Positions 1 through 6,725 of a stretch of DNA of 7,471 bases are shown one piece after another. Under the pieces are notes generated by a model. The model saw nothing but the letters and a program-made list of their open reading frames with translations. It did not search any database and was not told the DNA's origin. The DNA is taken from assembly GCA_002376965.1 (NCBI GenBank), contig DFOV01000381.1, positions 7,784 to 15,254 of the forward strand. The letters are read 5' to 3'. The stretch comes from Gammaproteobacteria bacterium UBA3532. GTDB taxonomy: Bacteria > Pseudomonadota > Gammaproteobacteria > Enterobacterales > UBA3532. The position numbers were made by a program, and so were the translations under genes. Numbering within the stretch: position 1 is the first letter of the stretch; the number at the start of each line of letters is the position of its first letter.

Positions 1-40
1 TCGAAAACCCAATACTACCACTCGCCTCGTTCTGATTACG

Positions 41-74
41 AAAAAGCAGCAGAGAGTTGCCTCCCTGCTGCTTT
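41..74 (-). terminator. Rho-independent terminator after dnaK
   Basis: Read on the minus strand, AAAGCAGCAGGGAG (74-61) pairs with CTCTCTGCTGCTTT (56-43) around a GCAA tetraloop (60-57). This gives a 14-bp stem with one G-U pair, and it runs into five T in a row (45-41). It lies about 50 bases after the dnaK stop, as expected for the end of the grpE-dnaK transcript. Two small hairpins precede it on the same strand: CCCT-GTTA-AGGG (105-94) and ACGG-CTGAAA-CCGT (91-78). Because the left arm begins with AAA, weak termination in the other direction is also possible. Confidence 0.85.
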
Positions 75-120
75 CCACGGTTTCAGCCGTATCCCTTAAC
101 AGGGAGTAGAAGCAATCGAC

Positions 121-2049
121 TTATTTCTTGTCGTCTTTCACTTCTTCAAACTCAGCATCCACTACGTCATCTTGCGCTGGACCAGAACTAGCTTCTGCAT
201 CAGCAGTTTGCGCTTCAGCGCCCTGCTCTGCATTCGCCTGGTACATACGCTCAGCCATTTTCGAAGAAGCATCGCTAAGCGCCTTGGTTTTAGCTTCAAT
301 TTCATCTTTGTCAGAGCCTTTTAATGCCTCTTCCAAATCTTTAATTGCTGCTTCAATCGCTGTACGCTCATCATCCGTTACCTTATCACCGGCTTCTTCC
401 AAGGTTTTCTTGGTACCGTGAACCAGGCCATCTGCCGTGTTACGTGCTTGAACCAGCTCGGTGAACTTACGATCGTCTTCAGCATGCGCTTCTGCATCCT
501 TGACCATCTTATCAATTTCATCATCAGACAAGCCGCTTGACGCTTTGATAACGATAGATTGCTCTTTACCCGTAGCCTTATCTTTGGCTGAAACGTGCAA
601 GATACCATCGGCATCGATATCAAAACTTACCTCAATCTGAGGAACGCCACGTGGAGCAGCAGGAATACCTTGCAAATCAAACTTGCCAAGTGACTTGTTT
701 TGGTTGGCGATATCACGCTCACCCTGCAAAACGTGAACAGTTACTGCGGTTTGATTATCTTCGGCTGTCGAGAACGTTTGCCCAGCTTTGGTTGGGATAG
801 TGGTATTTTTCTCAATCAGCTTGGTCATTACTCCGCCCATGGTTTCAATACCCAAAGACAAAGGCGTAACATCAAGCAGCAGTACGTCTTTAACATCGCC
901 AGAAAGAACGCCACCTTGTAGTGCAGCACCCATAGCTACCGCTTCATCAGGGTTAACATCTTTACGCGGATCACGCGAGAAAAACTCGGCAACTTTTTCC
1001 TGCACTTTAGGCATGCGTGTTTGGCCACCCACCAGGATGACGTCCTCAATGCCAGATACAGAAATACCCGCATCTTTCAATGCTACACGACAAGGTTCTA
1101 GCGTACGCTCGACCAGATCTTCAACCAAAGACTCTAATTTGGCGCGCGTAATTTTGACCGCCAAATGTTTTGGCCCAGTCGCGTCTGCCGTGATGTAAGG
1201 CAGGTTAACTTCTGTTTGCTGACTAGAAGACAGCTCGATTTTGGCTTTTTCTGCGGCTTCTTTTAAGCGTTGCAATGCCAGTGGGTCATTGTGTAAATCA
1301 ATGCCGCTGTCTTTCTTGAATTCGGCAGCAAGATAATCAATTAAGCGCAGGTCAAAGTCTTCACCACCAAGGAATGTGTCACCGTTGGTCGCCAACACTT
1401 CAAATGTATGCTCGCCTTCAACTTCAGCAATTTCAATGATAGAAACGTCGAAAGTACCGCCACCAAGGTCGTATACTGCAACGGTGCGATCACCTTTTGA
1501 CTTATCTAACCCATAAGCCAGCGCCGCAGCGGTTGGCTCATTGATAATTCGCTTAACTTCCAAACCAGCAATACGCCCTGCATCTTTAGTCGCCTGACGC
1601 TGCGAGTCGTTGAAGTAAGCAGGAACAGTAATAACAGCCTCTTTAACTGACTCACCCAAATAGTCTTCTGCGGTTTTCTTCATTTTTTTCAGAACTTCAG
1701 CAGAAACCTGTGGTGGGGCCATCTTTTGGTCTTTCACCTGAACCCAGGCATCACCGTTGTCGGCAGAAACAATCTGGTATGGCACCATTTTGATATCGCG
1801 CTGAACAACATCGTCTTGAAATCGACGACCAATAAGACGTTTAACTGCAAACAATGTATTTTTGGGGTTGGTTACAGACTGGCGTTTGGCGGATTGGCCT
1901 ACTAAGATCTCACCGTCTTCTGTATAAGCTACGATAGATGGTGTGGTGCGATCGCCCTCGCTATTCTCAATAACGCGAACTTTATCGCCTTCCATAACCG
2001 AAACACATGAATTGGTGGTACCTAAGTCAATACCGATAATTTTACCCAT
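121..2049 (-). CDS. dnaK: Molecular chaperone DnaK (Hsp70)
   Basis: This is the cytoplasmic ATP-dependent Hsp70 chaperone, which folds and disaggregates proteins with DnaJ and GrpE. The 642-residue product is close to E. coli DnaK in length and nearly colinear with it. Visible landmarks are the N-terminal phosphate loop GIDLGTTNS (about residues 5-13), the second phosphate motif [12 protein letters not shown] (near 192-203), the adenosine motif [11 protein letters not shown] (about 337-347), the interdomain linker VLLLDV (near 389-394), the substrate-binding beta domain, a helical lid and the C-terminal EEVKD motif. The ATG at 2049 is preferred: GGAGG sits 8 bases upstream and the protein then starts [14 protein letters not shown] nine bases further up lies inside the Shine-Dalgarno sequence and is not credible. 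It follows grpE by 69 bases and should share its heat-shock promoter. No anomalies. Confidence 0.99.
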   Translation of the reverse strand: MGKIIGIDLGTTNSCVSVMEGDKVRVIENSEGDRTTPSIVAYTEDGEILVGQSAKRQSVTNPKNTLFAVKRLIGRRFQDDVVQRDIKMVPYQIVSADNGDAWVQVKDQKMAPPQVSAEVLKKMKKTAEDYLGESVKEAVITVPAYFNDSQRQATKDAGRIAGLEVKRIINEPTAAALAYGLDKSKGDRTVAVYDLGGGTFDVSIIEIAEVEGEHTFEVLATNGDTFLGGEDFDLRLIDYLAAEFKKDSGIDLHNDPLALQRLKEAAEKAKIELSSSQQTEVNLPYITADATGPKHLAVKITRAKLESLVEDLVERTLEPCRVALKDAGISVSGIEDVILVGGQTRMPKVQEKVAEFFSRDPRKDVNPDEAVAMGAALQGGVLSGDVKDVLLLDVTPLSLGIETMGGVMTKLIEKNTTIPTKAGQTFSTAEDNQTAVTVHVLQGERDIANQNKSLGKFDLQGIPAAPRGVPQIEVSFDIDADGILHVSAKDKATGKEQSIVIKASSGLSDDEIDKMVKDAEAHAEDDRKFTELVQARNTADGLVHGTKKTLEEAGDKVTDDERTAIEAAIKDLEEALKGSDKDEIEAKTKALSDASSKMAERMYQANAEQGAEAQTADAEASSGPAQDDVVDAEFEEVKDDKK

Positions 2050-2099
2050 ATTAGTCACCTCCGGGCGGAAATCTTTAATCTTGTCTTAACACTTAACTG

Positions 2100-2126
2100 G
2101 GGCTTCTTAATCAAGAAATCAAGCCC
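2100..2126 (-). other. Intercistronic hairpin overlapping the grpE stop
   Basis: On the minus strand GGGC (2126-2123) pairs with GCCC (2103-2100) and TTCTT (2117-2113) with AAGAA (2108-2104). The loop is GATT and a five-base bulge (TTGAT) sits on the 5' side. The grpE stop TGA (2121-2119) lies within the bulge. No T-tract follows, so this is not an intrinsic terminator. It could be an mRNA processing or stability element between grpE and dnaK; that role is inference. Confidence 0.4.
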
Positions 2127-2778
2127 GTTCATCAATTTTTGGTGCCGGTTCACGAGCCACCACAACCATCGCTGGTCTGATAAGTCGACCGTTTAATAAA
2201 AATCCTGGCTGAAAAACATTCATTACCGTGTTGGGCTCATGCTCAGCGCTCTCCTGCATCGTCATTGCTTGATGCAGCTCGGGATTAAATGGCTGGTCTA
2301 ATGGCTCAACCATCGATACACCAAACTTCTCGATAGTTTTTAGAAATAACTTTTTGGTCATATCCATGCCTTCGCGCATAGCAACGGCATGTTCGTCATC
2401 GCCTTTGATCGAATCAAGCCCTCGCTCTAAAGAATCATAAACGGGCAATAGCTCGCCAACGAACTTCTCCAAAGCATATTTATGCGCGCCTTCAACATCC
2501 TTTTCCGCACGACGACGAATATTGTCTGCTTCGGCCTTCGCTCTTAACACTTCATCTTTATTAGCCTTCGCTTCAGCTTGAGCTTCTTCTAGCGCTTTTT
2601 TAAGCGCAACAACATCCTCTTCGGCCCCCGCTTCTGACGACGACTCATCTTCTTGTACCACCGTATCATCTACTGACTCTCCAGAGGCTTCTACAACAAT
2701 ATCTTCAACCGAAACACCATCTTCAACTGACGCATCAATATTTTCCTGACTTTCGATTGGCTCTTTCTCATCCGCCAT
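2119..2778 (-). CDS. grpE: GrpE, nucleotide exchange factor for DnaK
   Basis: GrpE releases ADP from DnaK in the cytoplasm and acts as a thermosensor of the Hsp70 cycle. The product has 219 residues, somewhat longer than E. coli GrpE (197). The extra length is a very acidic, probably disordered N-terminus (about 1-57). Next comes a long charged helix rich in A, E and K with the family motif AEADNIRRRAEKD (about 87-99), which is the dimerisation coiled coil. The C-terminal beta domain ends with the family signature around GFLLNGRLIRPAMVVVA. The ATG at 2778 is chosen because GGAG lies 8 bases upstream and the protein starts MADEKE. The frame extends six codons further to a TTG with no ribosome site of its own. 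It is the first gene of the grpE-dnaK operon, behind a sigma-32 promoter and a leader of about 110 bases. Confidence 0.97.
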   Translation of the reverse strand: MADEKEPIESQENIDASVEDGVSVEDIVVEASGESVDDTVVQEDESSSEAGAEEDVVALKKALEEAQAEAKANKDEVLRAKAEADNIRRRAEKDVEGAHKYALEKFVGELLPVYDSLERGLDSIKGDDEHAVAMREGMDMTKKLFLKTIEKFGVSMVEPLDQPFNPELHQAMTMQESAEHEPNTVMNVFQPGFLLNGRLIRPAMVVVAREPAPKIDERA

Positions 2779-2827
2779 GGCGCTAGCTCCACACAACTAA
2801 ATTTGCAACGTCTTCACATCTACTAAT

Positions 2828-2890
2828 GCATTCATAGACACGACCAGGGCATTCATAGACACGACCTAGGCATTCGTAGACATGACCTAG
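2828..2890. repeat. Three tandem 21-bp direct repeats in the grpE leader
   Basis: Three adjacent copies of a 21-bp unit occupy 2828-2848, 2849-2869 and 2870-2890 with no spacers. Each begins GCATTC, continues with A or G, TAGACA, C or T, GACC, and ends AGG or TAG. Copies 1 and 2 differ at two positions and copies 2 and 3 at two positions. The 21-bp period equals two helical turns, so any bound protein would see the same face of DNA. The array starts almost exactly at the predicted grpE transcription start and ends about 50 bases before the grpE start codon. No gene is encoded on the plus strand here. Confidence 0.95.
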
Positions 2891-2894
2891 CGCT

Positions 2895-2923
2895 TAAATG
2901 GGGATGAATTGAACGGGTTCAAC
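2895..2923 (-). promoter_or_regulatory. Sigma-32 (RpoH) heat-shock promoter of grpE-dnaK
   Basis: On the minus strand the -35 element is GTTGAA (2923-2918; consensus CTTGAA) and the -10 element is CCCCATTTA (2903-2895; consensus CCCCATNTA). They are separated by 14 bases, within the normal range for RpoH promoters. Transcription should start near 2888, giving a leader of about 110 bases. The -35 sits in a dyad, GGGTT-G-AACCC. The match and the position upstream of grpE make this a strong call, though it rests on sequence alone. Confidence 0.85.
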
Positions 2924-3021
2924 CCCGAATTCAAAGAAAAATACAATCCGTTATGCGATTGGCTGGACTCAATTGAAGCCATCATTGATAATCTCTTCAG
3001 GACGATCACAGGATTGAGTTA

Positions 3022-3897
3022 ATGACTGCAGCTTTTCGCCACATAGGCATTATGGGTAAACAAAATCAAGGCGCGCACGAAACTATCGCCTCGGTGCGCC
3101 AGCTGATTATCGATATGGGACTTCAACTTAGCGTCGCCAAAGATATAGCCATATCCATGCGCTTACCCGAATCCGAAGCAGTCGAACCTGAAGCCTTAGG
3201 GGAGCAGTGTGACCTAGTAATTGTGGTGGGTGGCGATGGTAGTATGCTGAACGCCGGTCGTCTGCTAACAGACTCGCAAGTTCCAGTACTTGGGATAAAC
3301 CGCGGCCACCTAGGCTTTTTGACAGACATAAGACCCAAAGACGTTCGGCATAAAGTGGCACAAGTCTTAGAGGGGCAATTTACCGAAGAGCCACGATTTC
3401 TGCTCAGCGCTGACATCATTCGCCGAGGCAAATCTGTCCACAAAGGAAGTGCGCTTAACGATGTACTCCTCTATTCCGGAGCCATCGCTCGAATCATTGA
3501 ATTTGAGGTCTACATCGATCGCCATTTTGTCTGTAGTGTCCGCTCAGATGGCATGATTGTCTCAACACCAACCGGCTCTACCGCATACGCTTTATCCGGT
3601 GGCGGTCCGATTTTACATCCACATCTCGATACGATCGTTTTAGTTCCTATGTGCCCACACACATTGAGTAGCCGACCAATTTGTATCGACGGTAATGCCA
3701 GCATCGAACTGGTCGTTTCTTCCAACGTCGACCATAACCCCAAGGTGAGCTGTGACGGTCAGGTTCATTTTGAAGTGGAACCTAACGATATTATATCCAT
3801 CGACAAAAAAGACCAAAAACTGCGCTTGATCCATCCACTGGATCACGATTATTTTCATGTATTGAGAACCAAACTCGGCTGGGGAACCAAACTTTAA
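3022..3897 (+). CDS. nadK: NAD kinase
   Basis: NAD kinase phosphorylates NAD to NADP in the cytoplasm using ATP or inorganic polyphosphate and supplies the cell's NADP. The 291-residue product matches the length of E. coli NadK (292). The GGDG motif is at residues 70-73 (catalytic Asp72) inside VVVGGDGSML. GINRGHLGFLTD follows at 91-102. The short NE/D motif reads ND (146-147), and the glycine-rich nucleotide site TPTGSTAYALSGGGP is at 182-196. The C-terminus TKLGW is also typical. The ATG at 3022 has AGGA eight bases upstream. It is divergent from grpE and only three bases from recN, so a nadK-recN operon is likely. Asp instead of Glu in the NE/D motif is within family variation. Confidence 0.97.
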   Translation: MTAAFRHIGIMGKQNQGAHETIASVRQLIIDMGLQLSVAKDIAISMRLPESEAVEPEALGEQCDLVIVVGGDGSMLNAGRLLTDSQVPVLGINRGHLGFLTDIRPKDVRHKVAQVLEGQFTEEPRFLLSADIIRRGKSVHKGSALNDVLLYSGAIARIIEFEVYIDRHFVCSVRSDGMIVSTPTGSTAYALSGGGPILHPHLDTIVLVPMCPHTLSSRPICIDGNASIELVVSSNVDHNPKVSCDGQVHFEVEPNDIISIDKKDQKLRLIHPLDHDYFHVLRTKLGWGTKL

Positions 3898-3900
3898 TTT

Positions 3901-5565
3901 ATGATTACGCACATCACGCTTCGAAATTTTGTCATCGTGGATAAGCTCCAACTTGATCTTAATCCTGGTATGACGGTTATCACGGGTGAAACCGGCGCGG
4001 GCAAATCGATACTGTTCGACGCTATTGGGCTTGCCGTAGGTGACAGGGCAGACTCAGGCATGGTGCGCCACGGAACAGATAAAGCCGATATCAGCATTAC
4101 CTTCAACCTTGAAAATAATCAGGATGCTCGAGAATGGTGTATTGAAAATGATATAGATGTCGACGATGAATGCATCATCCGCCGAATTATAACCAAAGAA
4201 GGCCGCTCAAAAGCTTCAATTAATGGCTATCCGGCTACGTTGCAGCAGTTAAAGCAGCTCGGTGAACAGATGCTCGAAATTCATGGCCAACATGCGCATC
4301 AAAGCCTGCTAAAACCGGAAAAGCAACGTCATCTACTCGACCATTTTGCAGGCATAACAGCTCAAGTCGAACAGCTCGAACGGTCGTATAAGCACTGGAA
4401 AAAACTAACCGACCAACAAAAGCGCGCGTCTGCAGAAATCACCGAGCGTGAAGCCAGGCTTGAGTTACTGCGTTATCAGGTAGATGAATTAGAAAAACTG
4501 GGCCTTCAACCTGGAGAGTATGAAAGCTTAGAGGTTGAACACAAAAGGCTGTCAAACGCGCAAGCACTGATTGAACTATGCCAAAAGACGTTATCTGTGC
4601 TCTATGAAAATGACGAAACCAATGCCTACGGACTGCTCAGTCACGGGCTTTCCATGCTGGAATCTGTGAACGATATGGACAATAGCATCGCACCGACCCT
4701 AGAAATAGTGCAGGCGGCCAGTGTGCAAATCCAGGAAGCGACGCAAGATCTACGAAGCTATTTTGACCGCTTAGAGTGGGATCCAGAAACTCTGGCTGAA
4801 CTAGACGACAAAATAACCGAAGCCCAGGGCCAAGCAAGAAAACATCACGTATTGCCAGAAGAGCTTCCAAGCTGTTGTGATCGCTTAAACGAAGAACTTG
4901 CGCAATTAGAAAGCGAAAATGCCGCCTTAGAAAACCTCGACGAAGCGATTGATGACGCCTGGCAACGCTATGAATCCATGGCCAACGAGATATCAACACT
5001 GCGCCAGTCGGCGGCTGAAACTTTGGGAAACCAAGTAACCGAAGAGCTGGAAACATTGAACATTAAAGGGGGCGAATTAAATATCACCCTGGATGCCCTT
5101 ACTCCCGCTATGGCGATGCCATATGGCATGGAAAATATCTTGTTTACGGTGAGAACTAATCCAGGACAACCCCTTTCACCATTACATAAAGTTGTCTCCG
5201 GTGGCGAGCTGTCACGGATCAGCCTGGCTATTCAAGTGATTACTGCGGAAAAAGGACAATCTCCAACATTGGTATTTGATGAGGTCGATGTAGGTATCGG
5301 TGGAGCGACGGCAGCCGTCGTGGGGCAGCATCTTCGTCGCCTGGCTGAATCAGCCCAGATCCTGTGTGTTACGCACTTGCCCCAAGTGGCAAGCCAGGGA
5401 CATCAACACCTTCGGGTTCAGAAACAAAGTGAGGACAATGCCACCGCATCGACAATGGTCTACTTGGAACGTTCAGAACGCATAGACGAGGTGGCAAGAA
5501 TGCTGGGCGGAACCAGCATCACCGCCAACACCAAAGCCAATGCAGAGGAGATGCTGATAGATTAA
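3901..5565 (+). CDS. recN: DNA repair protein RecN (SMC-like ATPase)
   Basis: RecN is a cytoplasmic, nucleoid-associated SMC-like ATPase that acts in recombinational repair of DNA double-strand breaks. The 554 residues match E. coli RecN (553). Walker A GETGAGKS is at 29-36 (Lys35). The central part, roughly 150-370, is glutamate- and leucine-rich and forms the antiparallel coiled-coil arms. The ABC signature VSGGELSR begins near 432, and Walker B TLVFDEVDVGIGG lies near 456-468 (Asp460, Glu461). A late THLPQVA element follows. The ATG is three bases after the nadK stop with no good Shine-Dalgarno sequence at normal distance (GGGGA is 15 bases up), so translational coupling to nadK is likely. 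I found no LexA box (CTGT-N8-ACAG) upstream, unlike the SOS-controlled E. coli gene. Confidence 0.98.
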   Translation: MITHITLRNFVIVDKLQLDLNPGMTVITGETGAGKSILFDAIGLAVGDRADSGMVRHGTDKADISITFNLENNQDAREWCIENDIDVDDECIIRRIITKEGRSKASINGYPATLQQLKQLGEQMLEIHGQHAHQSLLKPEKQRHLLDHFAGITAQVEQLERSYKHWKKLTDQQKRASAEITEREARLELLRYQVDELEKLGLQPGEYESLEVEHKRLSNAQALIELCQKTLSVLYENDETNAYGLLSHGLSMLESVNDMDNSIAPTLEIVQAASVQIQEATQDLRSYFDRLEWDPETLAELDDKITEAQGQARKHHVLPEELPSCCDRLNEELAQLESENAALENLDEAIDDAWQRYESMANEISTLRQSAAETLGNQVTEELETLNIKGGELNITLDALTPAMAMPYGMENILFTVRTNPGQPLSPLHKVVSGGELSRISLAIQVITAEKGQSPTLVFDEVDVGIGGATAAVVGQHLRRLAESAQILCVTHLPQVASQGHQHLRVQKQSEDNATASTMVYLERSERIDEVARMLGGTSITANTKANAEEMLID

Positions 5566-5571
5566 TTGAGG

Positions 5572-5609
5572 CTATTCTTTGGGCTCGACGTCTATTCTTT
5601 AGGCTCGAC
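5572..5609. repeat. 20-bp tandem duplication covering the fur 3' end
   Basis: CTATTCTTTGGGCTCGAC (5572-5589) and CTATTCTTTAGGCTCGAC (5592-5609) are identical at 17 of 18 positions with a period of 20. The right copy encodes the last Fur codons (V-E-P-K-E-stop, minus strand). The left copy lies just beyond the stop and would encode the same five residues and a stop. It looks like a recent slippage duplication of the end of the gene, in the 26-base gap between recN and fur. Confidence 0.9.
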
Positions 5610-5993
5610 ATAGAGCACCAGTGAATGGTCGGAGATCTTATACCCATGCTTTTCAGCGATCTCATGTTGAAGGCGTTCAATCTCCTCACTAACAAACTCT
5701 ATGACCTTTCCGGTTTTTATACAGACCATATGGTCATGATGTTCTCCATTTGCAACCTCAAAAACCGCATGACCACCATCAAAATTATGGCGTTCAACCA
5801 GCCCAGCCGCTTCAAATTGAGTGAGTACACGATAAACAGTGGCGATACCAACATCATCTCCCGACTCAAGCAATATCTTGTATACATCCTCAGCACTCAA
5901 ATGGCGCGGCTCTGCATTTTCCAGTATTTGGAGGATTTTCACCCTTGGCAATGTGACTTTTAAACCGGCTTTTTTAAGTTCTTGGTTTTCCAA
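5592..5993 (-). CDS. fur: Ferric uptake regulator Fur
   Basis: Fur is the cytoplasmic Fe(II)-responsive repressor of iron acquisition genes. The 133-residue product closely resembles Pseudomonas Fur in length and sequence. The N-terminal winged helix includes KAGLKVTLPRVKIL (8-21) and the recognition helix GIATVYRVLTQFEAAGLV (49-66). Metal ligands are visible: His31, Glu79, His86 and His88 for one site, His85, Asp87, Glu106 and His123 for the other. The usual CxxC is C-I-K-T (Cys91, Thr94), so the structural zinc cysteine pair is incomplete, as in P. aeruginosa Fur. The start codon is TTG at 5993, with GGAGG eight bases upstream. No in-frame ATG or GTG exists before an in-frame stop at 6036-6038. 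It is divergent from bamE and convergent with recN, and no terminator is visible. Confidence 0.97.
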   Translation of the reverse strand: MENQELKKAGLKVTLPRVKILQILENAEPRHLSAEDVYKILLESGDDVGIATVYRVLTQFEAAGLVERHNFDGGHAVFEVANGEHHDHMVCIKTGKVIEFVSEEIERLQHEIAEKHGYKISDHSLVLYVEPKE

Positions 5994-6040
5994 AACGGCT
6001 TCCTCCGCTATTATGTGTGCCCACTTTGATGTAAATTAGC

Positions 6041-6054
6041 TGAATGATTATTCA
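6041..6054. promoter_or_regulatory. Inverted repeat between fur and bamE, possible operator
   Basis: TGAAT-GATT-ATTCA is a perfect 5-bp dyad in the 64-base divergent region between fur and bamE. It is AT-rich and loosely resembles half-sites of Fur boxes (TGATAAT), but spacing and identity are imperfect. A plus-strand TATTAT (6009-6014) might be the bamE -10, without a good -35. A minus-strand TTGAAT (6054-6049) with TACATC after 16 bases could serve fur. All of these assignments are weak. Confidence 0.3.
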
Positions 6055-6057
6055 ACA

Positions 6058-6414
6058 ATGATAAAACAACTTCTTATAGTTTTAACGCTTTGCTGTGTCA
6101 CCACTGGTTGTGACTGGAGCTGGTTCCCTCTAAAACCTTACCGTCCGACTGTCAACCAAGGTAATGTGATTGACGACAAAAAACTGGCTCAATTACGCCA
6201 TGGTATGACAAAACAACAAGTATCTTATTTGCTCGGCAACCCGATGGCCACCGATGCCTTCGATCCCAATCGCTGGGAATATATATATTATACCAAACCA
6301 GGATACAAAGAGGCGACAAGCAACCGTTTAACGTTATTTTTTAAATCAGGGGAGCTGACAAAAGCAACAGGTTATGTCGACGCTATCGAAGATAGCCTGC
6401 TAACAAAAAACTAG
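6058..6414 (+). CDS. bamE: Outer membrane assembly lipoprotein BamE (SmpA/OmlA)
   Basis: BamE is a small periplasm-facing lipoprotein of the BAM complex, which inserts beta-barrel proteins into the outer membrane. The 118-residue precursor has a short lipoprotein signal, LLIVLTLCCVTTGC, with Cys18 as the lipidated residue, leaving about 101 mature residues. The family signature YRPTVNQGN (28-36; YRPDINQGN in E. coli) and the SmpA/OmlA core GMTKQQVSYLLGNPM, then a WEYIYYTKPG stretch, are clear. The start gives a sensible signal peptide but has no obvious Shine-Dalgarno sequence. Residue +2 after the cysteine is Asp19, which in E. coli is an inner-membrane retention signal and is odd for an outer-membrane protein. 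It is divergent from fur, as omlA is in Pseudomonas, and its stop shares CTAG with the rnfH stop. Confidence 0.95.
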   Translation: MIKQLLIVLTLCCVTTGCDWSWFPLKPYRPTVNQGNVIDDKKLAQLRHGMTKQQVSYLLGNPMATDAFDPNRWEYIYYTKPGYKEATSNRLTLFFKSGELTKATGYVDAIEDSLLTKN

Positions 6415-6725
6415 TCGTCGCTTTTGGCTTTACTTTCGGCCTCTTTGGCTTTAGCTGCAGCGCGCTTCTTGCGCTCTGCCTTTGGATCTTTTATGAGAGG
6501 GCGATAGATCTCAATTCTATCGCCTTCATTTAGCCAGGCATCTTCTGGCTTTCTCACAGCCTGAGAAAAAATACCAACAGACAAGGCTTCACCATCCAGC
6601 TCTGGATAGCGCTCCAAAATACCTGACATTTTAACCCCATCAAGCACAGAGCACTTTTCAGGGACTTCCACGCTCAACAACGTCTGCTCGTCCGGCAGCG
6701 CATAGACCACTTCAATTTTCATCAT
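6411..6725 (-). CDS. rnfH: RnfH family ubiquitin-fold protein
   Basis: RnfH (YfjF) proteins are small with a beta-grasp, ubiquitin-like fold. Their cellular role is not settled, and the name comes from association with rnf genes in other bacteria. The 104-residue product contains the family patterns VVYALPDEQ near the start, VGIFSQAV in the middle and GDRIEIYRPLIKDPKAERKKRA at the end of the domain. A lysine/alanine/glutamate-rich helical tail of about 20 residues closes it. Two adjacent ATGs are possible (6725 and 6722). The first overlaps the ratA stop as TAATG and has GGAG six bases upstream; the second gives MKIEVVYALP. An upstream extension into ratA is unlikely. It is co-transcribed with ratA and converges on bamE with no terminator between them. 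Confidence 0.93.
   Translation of the reverse strand: MMKIEVVYALPDEQTLLSVEVPEKCSVLDGVKMSGILERYPELDGEALSVGIFSQAVRKPEDAWLNEGDRIEIYRPLIKDPKAERKKRAAAKAKEAESKAKSDD

Noticed and set aside
788..1198. 136-residue plus-strand open frame inside dnaK
   Set aside because: It lies antisense to unmistakable DnaK coding sequence and shows no family motif; long antisense frames in dnaK are a known compositional artefact.
2828..2890. CRISPR array
   Set aside because: The repeats are directly adjacent with no spacers and only three copies.
4637..5056. 139-residue minus-strand frame inside recN
   Set aside because: It is opposite the RecN coiled-coil region with no recognisable domain or ribosome site; treated as a shadow of recN.
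5566..5591. Bidirectional terminator between recN and fur
   Set aside because: No inverted repeat with a T-tract is present; the space is filled by the 20-bp direct duplication.
6044..6061. Five-codon frame (MIIQQ) whose stop overlaps the bamE start as ATGA
   Set aside because: It has no ribosome site and a frame this short is expected by chance, although coupling would help explain the missing bamE Shine-Dalgarno sequence.
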